From Alloascoidea africana (lineage: Eukaryota > Ascomycota > Alloascoideomycetes > Alloascoideales > Alloascoideaceae): a DNA stretch of 64,000 nucleotides. The stretch covers positions 109,154 through 173,153 of the forward strand of contig JAKTTT010000045.1 of the NCBI GenBank assembly GCA_030581615.1. Direction: 5' to 3'. Shown in pieces: positions 21,007 to 28,948 of the stretch. Made by a program: the position numbers and the translations under genes. The notes under the pieces were generated by a model. The model searched no databases, was not told where the DNA came from, and saw nothing but the letters and a program-made list of their open reading frames with translations. Position 1 is the stretch's first letter. Each line of letters begins with the position of its first letter.

Positions 21007-21217
21007 CTCTCTCTCTCTCTCTCTCTGTTTTGCTAAAACTCGTTTCTGTATTAGGTGCTTAACCAACAGAAACAGATCGTCAAAATTATGTGTTGGTTTG
21101 GCAAATGACTCACATGACTCACACATGACTCAAATGATTATCGCCCTCCATTTATTTCTCACACGATCTACAATCTTTTTCGTTTTTTTTTTTTTTTTGA
21201 CCTAAACTCAATCAACC
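21007..21217. promoter_or_regulatory. Shared BIO4-BIO3 promoter with three TGACTCA sites
   Basis: TGACTCA, the palindromic core bound by Gcn4/AP-1 bZIP factors, occurs at 21106-21112, 21115-21121 and 21126-21132. The start-to-start spacings are 9 and 11 bp, about one helical turn. I looked for the Vhr1-type vitamin H element (AATCA-N8-TGAYT) and found no exact match. The BIO4 leader is a CT repeat (GA on the sense strand) and the BIO3 leader has a T run. Confidence 0.75.
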
Positions 21218-22513
21218 ATGTCCTCAGATGAAGATCTCGAGTTTGATAAATCTCACATATGGCATCCATACACTTCACTAACGGATCCACTCCCCTGTTA
21301 TCAAGTCGTATCTGCAAAAGGTTGCAATTTGACTTTGCAAAATGGTCAGAAATTGGTTGATGGAATGTCCTCATGGTGGGCTGCAATTCACGGTTATAAC
21401 CATCCAAAACTGAATAGTGCAATTGAATATCAACTTACCCAAATGGCCCATGTCATGTTTGGAGGCATCACACATCTTCCTGCAATCACCCTGTGTCAAA
21501 AACTGGTGGCTTTGACCCCCAAACCCCTTGAATGCGTTTTCCTGGCAGATTCGGGTTCAGTAGCAGTTGAAGTCGCTCTTAAAATGGCCCTCCAATATTG
21601 GGATTCAAAAGGTGAACAAAGAAACAAGTTCTTGACAATAGAACATGGCTATCATGGTGACACTTTTGGCGCAATGTCGGTTTGTGATCCTGTCAATTCA
21701 ATGCACTCAATATATGCTGGATATCTGCCTGAAAACCTGTTTGCACCTGCGCCAGATTTGGGTACAAATCAGGTTCAGTTGGAACAGTTTGAATCCATAC
21801 TTGTTTCGAATGGGAAAAGCATCGCGGCGGTGATTCTAGAACCCGTGTTACAAGGCGCTGGAGGAATGAGAATTTACAATCCATTATATTTGACAAAAAT
21901 CCGGGAATTATGTGACAAGTACAATACTCTTCTCATTTTGGACGAGATTGCAACAGGTTTTGGAAGAACTGGTAAGCTTTTTGCATGTGAACACGCGGAC
22001 ATTTCACCCGATATAATGTGCCTTGGCAAAGCATTGACGGGAGGTTACATGACTTTATCCGCCACAATTGCAACCAGAAATGTGGCGAATACCATAGGTA
22101 ATGGCCGTAGTAAATGTTTCATGCATGGACCGACATTTATGGGGAATCCTCTTGCATGTTCAACTGCCATTGCAAGTTTAGAAATATTGGAAACTGGAAA
22201 CTGGAAACAACAAGTAATGAATATAGAAACACAATTGAGAAAAGAATTGGAAAATTTGAAATTTTTGGAAAAAACAGTTAAGCAAGTTCGTATAATCGGA
22301 GCTGTTGGTATAATTGAAATGAAAAAACCCGTGAATGTTTCAAATTTGCAAAAAATGTTTGTTCAACAAGGTGTATGGATTAGACCCTTTGGGAAATTAA
22401 TCTACATTATGCCACCATATATCATAACTTCGAATGAACTCCGCAAGATAACAAGTGCAATAGAAAAAGCAGTGAGGGCTATTGAAAATGATGATTGTGA
22501 TTTTTCTATCTAG
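21218..22513 (+). CDS. BIO3: 7,8-diaminopelargonic acid aminotransferase
   Basis: A PLP enzyme that transfers an amino group, from S-adenosylmethionine in characterised BioA enzymes, to 7-keto-8-aminopelargonate. 431 residues, the usual length. Hallmarks are HIWHPYTS at the N-terminus, GMSSWWAAIHGYNHP, HVMFGGITH, DSGSVAVEVALKMA, the PLP-Asp region ILDEIATGFGRTGK, the Schiff-base lysine in CLGKALTGGY (Lys271), MHGPTFMGNPLAC, and IRPFGKLIYIMPPYI near the end. These blocks are very close to those of enterobacterial BioA, which agrees with published proposals that yeast BIO3/BIO4 were acquired from bacteria. It is divergent from BIO4 and shares its promoter, so the two genes are probably co-regulated. 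Confidence 0.96.
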   Translation: MSSDEDLEFDKSHIWHPYTSLTDPLPCYQVVSAKGCNLTLQNGQKLVDGMSSWWAAIHGYNHPKLNSAIEYQLTQMAHVMFGGITHLPAITLCQKLVALTPKPLECVFLADSGSVAVEVALKMALQYWDSKGEQRNKFLTIEHGYHGDTFGAMSVCDPVNSMHSIYAGYLPENLFAPAPDLGTNQVQLEQFESILVSNGKSIAAVILEPVLQGAGGMRIYNPLYLTKIRELCDKYNTLLILDEIATGFGRTGKLFACEHADISPDIMCLGKALTGGYMTLSATIATRNVANTIGNGRSKCFMHGPTFMGNPLACSTAIASLEILETGNWKQQVMNIETQLRKELENLKFLEKTVKQVRIIGAVGIIEMKKPVNVSNLQKMFVQQGVWIRPFGKLIYIMPPYIITSNELRKITSAIEKAVRAIENDDCDFSI

Positions 22514-22557
22514 TTTATAGTATATTCAAAAAAAAAAAGCTGGCAAAAATGGAGTTT

Positions 22558-23694
22558 TCAACCCCGAATCACAGGATCTATGGGGATCCCCTCGTACTCT
22601 CCATACTTTTGTGCCAAATTGATGTTTTGTAAACATTGTGTAGCAGCTCCTTTTAACAAATTATCAATTGTAGCAACCACAACAACTCTATCTTGTTTAG
22701 AACTGACGGCAAATCCACCAAGAACAACTCCATGTTTCCCACTGATATCTCGCACGTATGGCGCCTCACCCGTAACTGTAATTAACCGCTCACCAAAGTA
22801 TCGATCCTGGTAAATATTTCGAATGTCTCTGGAAGTTAACTGCTTGTTTAATGGGATCGAAACAGTGTTACTAATACCTTGGAACCAAGCAGCAACATGT
22901 GGGGAAAAGGCAATGTCGGTCCCCAATCTAAAAGATATCTCACGTTCATGAATATGATCTGTCAAAGAATAAGGAATCAGATTATCTTTCAAAAAATTCA
23001 CATCGTTCTTTGGTGAAGGCTTTGTTCCTGCTCCACTATACCCGGAAACTCCAAAAACCGTTGGACGCTCACGGATATATTCAACAAGTGGTGCAATAGC
23101 TAGTTGTGCCGCCGTAGCGTAACAACCAGGGTTGGAAATTCTTTTCGCTTCAACTATTTCGTCTCTATCGTTCAACTCGGGAAGTCCATAGGTCCATTTT
23201 TTTGTCTCGTCAAACCGGTAATCTGCAGATAGATCGATTATAAGAGATTTCTTACTACTATCAGCATCGTCAATAGCTTGAACAAAAGGTTGACAGACTC
23301 CATTGGGTAATGCCATGACCCATACATCAATCTCTCCTCGTTTTTCAAGACGCTTGATATCCTCAACTTGAAGATTCTCATAGGTAATATCCGCCTTGGT
23401 GTAACCTTCCAATTTTTGACCGTTGAGTTCACGAGAAGACACATGTGCAATTTCCAAATAGGGATGGCTATTGATCAAACTGATCAAGTTTTGTCCCGTG
23501 TAACCTCGAGCTCCAATCAATGCAACTCTGGAAATGTTCTTGTTGATGCCTTCTTCAACCGGAGGTGTAAGCTTTGATTTTGTAGACATGGGTCTAGAGC
23601 CTGTTGAAACCCAGAATCGTGCGGTTTTCGACAGAGAAACGCCTCCAGAAAGAGGAAAGCGTTTGCTCATTAGACACCTTGTAGACTGTAACAT
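22558..23694 (-). CDS. Stand-alone mitochondrial N-acetyl-gamma-glutamyl-phosphate reductase (ArgC-type)
   Basis: Reduces N-acetylglutamyl phosphate to the semialdehyde in arginine synthesis. 378 residues. The first 40 or so are rich in Arg, Ser and hydroxyl residues without acids, like a mitochondrial presequence. The NADP motif GARGYTG is at 61-67, the catalytic Cys191 lies in SNPGCYATAAQ, and the His pair is in DHIHERE (247-249). GVSGYSGAGTKPSPKND and NLLKGAATQCLQNINLA are also family blocks. In S. cerevisiae (ARG5,6), N. crassa and S. pombe, this enzyme is the C-terminal half of a polyprotein with acetylglutamate kinase. Here the 570 bp upstream contain no kinase sequence and the protein has its own presequence, so it is an independent gene. 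Whether the kinase, or a fused copy, lies elsewhere cannot be seen. Confidence 0.92.
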   Translation of the reverse strand: MLQSTRCLMSKRFPLSGGVSLSKTARFWVSTGSRPMSTKSKLTPPVEEGINKNISRVALIGARGYTGQNLISLINSHPYLEIAHVSSRELNGQKLEGYTKADITYENLQVEDIKRLEKRGEIDVWVMALPNGVCQPFVQAIDDADSSKKSLIIDLSADYRFDETKKWTYGLPELNDRDEIVEAKRISNPGCYATAAQLAIAPLVEYIRERPTVFGVSGYSGAGTKPSPKNDVNFLKDNLIPYSLTDHIHEREISFRLGTDIAFSPHVAAWFQGISNTVSIPLNKQLTSRDIRNIYQDRYFGERLITVTGEAPYVRDISGKHGVVLGGFAVSSKQDRVVVVATIDNLLKGAATQCLQNINLAQKYGEYEGIPIDPVIRG

Positions 23695-24261
23695 TGTGTG
23701 GATCCTCCCAAAAAAAAAAAGCCAAACCTGGAGAAAGAAGAGAAGAGACTATGACTCTTTTCAGTGGTAAAATACATGTACTGGCAAATTATAGTGTGCA
23801 CGTGATGCGGTTTTCCCTTTGCGGAGAAAAGCACAAAAATCGTTCACTGTTTTGGCTACTCATCGAGGTGAAAGGAGGACATAAAGTGCCATAAAAAAAA
23901 AAGATAACGTACATTATCTTTTAAAAATATTCTAGTGATATGAATGAACCAGTAAAATATACAATTGCTGGCTTCCCTCGGCGGTTCTCCAGAGCTAGAG
24001 GCACCTCCGTTACCCGGCCCCTCATCTCCCTATGAATGGCGTACATACAGACCTAAACATCTAACGCACAATCACCAACAAACCAGCTTTATCCAAGTTC
24101 CTACCAACAGTAAGTGGTAATTGATTCCCTCCGACTCCAAAACTGTGGACCAGGTTTCAAAAAGCTTACAGTAGCTATAGAATTGGCTGTGTTGCAAAGC
24201 TGGTCATACTCGGAACCCAATAGACATCTGATCTGTTTTTGTTCCCCCACATTATTTCGCA
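23695..24261. promoter_or_regulatory. Divergent promoter ArgC gene/EEP gene
   Basis: 567 bp between divergent starts. A Gcn4-like TGACTCT lies at 23752-23758, about 58 bp upstream of the reductase ATG, and an A10 run precedes that start. The middle is GC-richer (23970-24030). No coding frame of useful size is present. Confidence 0.45.
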
Positions 24262-25394
24262 ATGAAGCTACATTTATTTTTGTCCCTTGTGTTGGCATCT
24301 TTGACGCTTGGACTTGCCTCTTTATTGGGGGGAGACCAAAACTTTTTGGGCCCGAACAGTCCAATTATCGTTCAGTCTAAGCAGAATTTGGCCGAGGTAC
24401 GACAAAGTTTTTATTTAATTGAGCAAGGACACATGCCAATTCGCCCTGTCCCCCGTTCGTTTGTCTCTTTCTATTGATTGAACACTGACCCCCCAAAACG
24501 TTTTTCTAGTTTTATTCCAATCTGTGTGCTCAGTGCAAAAATTTTGAACAAATGGCATTGTTTGGCAGTAAAAAGAAGGAAGAGCCCGAGCAGGTCTTTG
24601 ACTTTCGTCTCTATTCGCATAACATTCGCTATGATAACAGATACTTGTGGAAAGGAGAACACAGTTGGAATGAAAGAAAGATTGGCGTTGCCGCCAGCAT
24701 CATTTTCAACGGGCACACCAAAACAATTGTATCTCTTCAAGAAGTTCTTTCCAACCAATTGGAAGATCTTCTCGAGTTACTCGGAGATGATTGGACCTAT
24801 TTTGGAGTTGGCAGAGCAGATGGGAAACGATCTGGAGAGTTCTCGCCTATATTGTACAAGAGAACTGAATGGAAATTGCTTGATTCCCGTACTTTCTGGC
24901 TTAGTGAAACCCCAGATGTTCCAAGCAAAGGATGGGATGCTGCGCTTGAGAGAATTGTATCCTGGGTCTATCTTGAACACGTTAGTGGAGCCAAGATCAA
25001 CGTCTTCAATACACATTTAGACCACAGGGGTGTCGTTGCGAGAAGAGAGTCTGTTAAACTGATTCTTGAAAAAGCTAAAGGTTTAAACGAATTTCCCAGC
25101 TTCTTTTGTGGCGACTTTAACACTGAACCCACTGATGAACCGTATCATATTGTTTCAAAAGAATTGCTAGACTCATCCACTGCGGTGGAAGGGATCTACA
25201 GTTATGGCCACTTCAACACTTTCACCGGTTTTGATAATAAAGGCGATGGCGAGGGCCAGAAAGTGATCGATTACGTTTGGGTGCCCAAACAAGGAACAAC
25301 TGTAAAGTCTCATGCTGTTTTACACTCTAAATTTCGCGACATGTTTATTAGCGACCATCGTCCAGTCTCAGCTGATGTATCCATCGAGCTCTAA
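24262..25394 (+). CDS. Secreted-type endonuclease/exonuclease/phosphatase-fold hydrolase, spliced
   Basis: Exon 1 (24262-24396, 45 codons) encodes a signal peptide, MKLHLFLSLVLASLTLGLAS. Exon 2 (24510-25394) joins in phase and gives 339 residues. The donor is GTACGA and the acceptor TTTTCTAG; the branch point is weak. The EEP core has LYSHNIRYDN, the metal Glu in SLQEVLSN (about 123), GVGRADG with GEFSPILY, NTHLDHRG, GDFNTEP and the terminal SDHRP. All catalytic positions I can recognise are intact, so the enzyme should hydrolyse phosphodiester or phosphomonoester bonds, but the substrate is unknown. An internal ATG at 24552, shortly after the splice, would give a form without signal peptide. 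I do not recognise an S. cerevisiae orthologue. Confidence 0.82.
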
Positions 25395-25746
25395 TCTGAG
25401 CTTTTAAAAAAAAATATGGACCGTTTTCTATTTTACACTTTCTTCTTTCTCGGTTTATGCTCTCTTAATAAACGATTCATATATAGATAACACAATAGAT
25501 TTATGACCCTCTCTACGGATGAGTTTGGCTAATGAGCAATAAAAGGATAAATGATATTCAAATATTGTTCTATAAGGTACATTTTGTTTTTGGCATCCAA
25601 ATGTTTGTTGAAAAAAATTAGGTAGCTGTGTGCAAAAGTTCTAAACAAAACAAATCCGGAACATATAAAAAAATGACACTACTCACTGTATGTGTCAATT
25701 TCAAAATAATGTGATTTCTTATTTTTCTTTTTCTTCTTTTTTATCA
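25395..25746. other. Convergent 3' intergenic region
   Basis: AT-rich DNA between the convergent ends of the EEP gene and CMS1, with several A/T runs. No gene was seen. Confidence 0.5.
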
Positions 25747-26835
25747 TTAATATAAATATATTCTTATACTATTCTCCACCAATTCATTTCCTTCCAAGTG
25801 CAAATCTTCACCATTTGCAAAAGATAGAATCTTTTTCAGATCTGGTATGAAAGACTGAGAGTCCCATATGGTCTGATTCTTGACGTCTTGATAGGATGAA
25901 TCGAGTATAATACCTTCAATGCGCTCCCCCTTCAGTGGTCCCTCAGTGAGATGTCTCAGTAGTCTTCCCGGCGTTGCTACAATAATGGGTATTCTGAATA
26001 GATCGAGTAGTTTGGAATCACTGGTAAATGAGTTTTTGGCAATTATTTTCATAGAAGATGGAAGATGTCGGTGAATATCACACACACGAATAGCGGACAT
26101 TGCAAGAATTACGAGGTACTTCTTAACGCTATTATTCTCTGCTCTTATCTTTATTGGTTGTTGTGTCTTGCCATTTTGCTTCTTTTTGCTTTTCTTCACC
26201 TTTGGTAGGAGCTGATAAGTGCTTTTGAAATCTTTCCAAGCAAAAACCTAGTTAGTTAAAAGCTTCCGAGTTATATATTGTTCTTGATTGAAATTACTCA
26301 CAATGTTTTATAAAGTTTATAAATCCTTCCAGGTTTCTTTCTGAGATGTAGTCACCAGTAAAGGCAAAGTCTCTTGCTGATAACAAGAACTGTTCTTTCA
26401 ACTCCAAAGCAGACAGAGTAGGGTTTTTGGCCCGTACACGATTTGCTATAAAATCGCACACAATCTGGGGGTCTGATTTCCATAAAGACTTTTTCATCGA
26501 GGCAATTTGGTCAACTTTTTGCCGTTTCTAAGATTTGAGCAATTAGAACCGTCGCCGCCGTATCTCCAAGGCAAAAATTATTCAAGAAAATTTACCCAAA
26601 AAAAACATACTTTTTCAGCCAGTTTTTCTTTCCCGTCTTTGACTTTCCTTCTCTTTTTGGGGGCAGAATCTGATAACGATTGATCTTCAGATGGAGTTAC
26701 CTCTTCGTCCGAGTCAGAATCCTCCACCAAGTTATCTTCAGGTAGCTCCTCCGCGGCCTCTCCATCAGATACAAAAGAGTTATCAAACTCTAAACCATCA
26801 TCCAGATCGTCACCTATCCCTGTACTTTGGATCAT
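25747..26835 (-). CDS. CMS1: Cms1 ribosomal small-subunit processome protein, three exons
   Basis: Cms1 is a nucleolar helicase-like protein found in 90S pre-ribosomes. On the minus strand the exons are 26611-26835, 26302-26527 and 25747-26231, giving 311 residues (291 in S. cerevisiae). The N-terminus DDLDDGLEFD matches the yeast protein. The second exon has NPTLSALELKEQF and ERNLEGFINFIK. The third has ILAMSAIRVCDIHRHL, IVATPGRLLRHL (DEAD-like), IILDSSYQDVKNQ and a final IRIYLY. Donors are GTATGT and GTGAGT. For intron 2 the in-phase acceptor is AAAG (26232-26235), about 20 nt beyond a TAACTAAC branch point; the nearer TAG is out of phase and too close. An acidic, Lys-rich linker follows the N-terminus. 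The assignment rests on several collinear blocks. Confidence 0.88.
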
Positions 26836-27035
26836 CGATACCTAGGTGTGACTTGTTTGTAAGCTTGCTGGTCAATTGTGGTCAAGGAAAAATGTCCATC
26901 ACCCAGTAAATTTTTTAGGCCATGTCCAAAACACAAACACCCGAATTCTAACCGAAGCTTCACCAACACAACAACCCATTCACACTGCTAGAAAGAAACC
27001 CCCCCTACAAAACGGGTGTTCCAGATAAAGGTGGC

Positions 27036-28746
27036 ATGGAGAAACAAAACAGCCCCATACCTGGCACCCAACCCCCAAACTCTGAAGGCTCTCCCTATGG
27101 TTCAGTATGTGCCCTTTTTGTTTTGTGTTTATCCGAGCCTGATGCGCACAGACTAACTCCGAGGAATCAGCTAAAACAACTCTCATCGGTACTGAAAAAC
27201 AAGCAACTGCCGTCACAAATCGATACCCATGAACTATCCACTCAGATGTTACAAACGCCATCTCCTCGAAGGCTGCGTTCGAGATCAGAATCACGGTCAG
27301 CTTCTCGCACGCGTTCGGCATCGCGTTCCGTATCGCGCTCTATATCGCGATCTGCTCGTCGTTCGTTATCTGCCCATCCTCGGCCAACAACTCCACACGC
27401 GATACGCGCGTACCAAAGAGCTATAACCCCACGGGGTAGAGCTTTAACTGCGAATGTGGAGCTATTCAAAGCCACACCCAGAGACGATTTACGCGCATTA
27501 TCGAGGCTACTTAGGAACGAAAATGATCTGAAAGAGATAGAGAGGAAGGAGAAGGAGAAGCTGAGGAAAGAACACGAAGAAGCTGAGAAGCGGAGGCAGG
27601 AAAGCATTGACAAGATACAGCGAGAGAAACAAGCGATAGAGAGAAAAGAATTGGAAATAGAGAATGCTACACAGGCTAAGGAACTTGTCAACGGTACAGT
27701 TGGGGACCCTGCAACTGAGGTAGGATTAAACAATCAACAAGATCTGACTGCCAAGCCACTTGTAACAGAGCCCATTACCAGTGGTACCAACAAGCAGTCA
27801 AGTCCCGATGTTCACAGTGACATAGAGAATCAAAGGGACGCTTCCCGGCTCAACAGGCTGAGCGAAATAGGTCCACGAATGTCTGACATGTTCACAGATT
27901 TGGCAATGCCCGAAGGGGATCTAGGCGATGAATTTTTGGACCCAAGAGAAGAAGACGATGACCATTATCAGGACTTGGAAAATGACACCTATAAATTCGC
28001 AATAGACTACCAAGATGGTCTTGATGAAATGGGGGACGGCAATAGATTTGATGACGGTGATGTTGAAATGGAGCCTAGCTCTGAACTACACAATGCCACA
28101 CCGATACACTCCGGACTATTATCGATACCCGAAAGCGCTAAAACTCTTAAACCGTATGTTCTGGGCATATTTTGAACTAGGGTAGTAACCATATCTAACG
28201 CTCGCTTTTTATAGGAATCTACAAAAGAAACCGTCCTCAAGAACAACATTCCCAACGGCTTTCTTAAAAAGGCTAACACGAATGTTTACAACAGCAACAT
28301 TAACTAAAGATGCTCTGTTACAGATACAACAGGCATCAACTTCTTTCTTCGAGCAACAGTCCGAGGATCTAGAAGCTTATGTCAATCATGCGCAGCGTAA
28401 GACAATAGATGCGGAAGACGTTATGCTGTTAATGAAACGTCAACACCTCTTTGAAGAGAATGAAAAAGGTGTAGGATCAAGTACAAGTGGCACTAGTCAC
28501 CGGCAAAGCCAGGGGAAACAAGAATCACAATCATTGTTTTCAATCGCTCACAAACTCCTGCCAGCCGAATCTCTCTATGAAATTGAGCAGGTATATTTCA
28601 AGCGAAAACGAAAGCAATCTATTCGAGAATCAAGGCGAAAAAAGAGACAGAAACTTGAGGATGAATCGGACAACGAAGAAGACGAAGACGAGGACGACGA
28701 TGAGGAACAAAATCAAGACGAGGAATCGAATTTAGAGTCGGACTAA
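27036..28746 (+). CDS. CNN1: Centromere protein CENP-T/Cnn1, histone-fold kinetochore protein
   Basis: CENP-T links centromeric nucleosomes to the Ndc80 complex. The C-terminal exon (28215-28746) joins 27036-28153 through an intron with a GTATGT donor and a TCTAAC branch point. The join creates SSRTTFPTAFLKRLTRMF, then the histone fold with FFEQQSEDLEAYVNHAQRKT and DAEDVMLLMKRQHLF, almost as in vertebrate CENP-T. The N-terminal half has an Arg-Ser repeat, a coiled coil and two motifs, LTPRNQLKQL (27153-27182) and ATPRDDLRAL (27471-27500), resembling the TPRTLL Ndc80-binding motifs. A very acidic tail (DEDEDDDEE) follows. The N-terminus is uncertain: a possible 66-nt in-frame intron at 27105-27170 (GTATGT, GACTAAC, CAG) would remove part of the first motif. 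Unspliced there, the protein has 549 residues. Confidence 0.85.
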
Positions 28747-28948
28747 CTTATGATAATATTTGTACCATATCCTGTATAACCATGTACCAGTACCAAATTA
28801 ACGCGCATGAGCGTAACTGTGAGAATAGATATTTTGGTCTTCGTTTGCCTCCAACAAAAGGTTTCAAAAAGCCCAAGCTGAGATTTGCCTTCAAACTAAG
28901 AAACACTTCTGCCATCTACCTGTGGTTTTGATGTTTTGAAAGGGAAGC

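Noticed and set aside
21007-21217. Vhr1-type biotin response element AATCA-N8-TGAYT.
   Set aside because: Each TGACT/TGATT in the promoter was checked and none has AATCA eight bases upstream.
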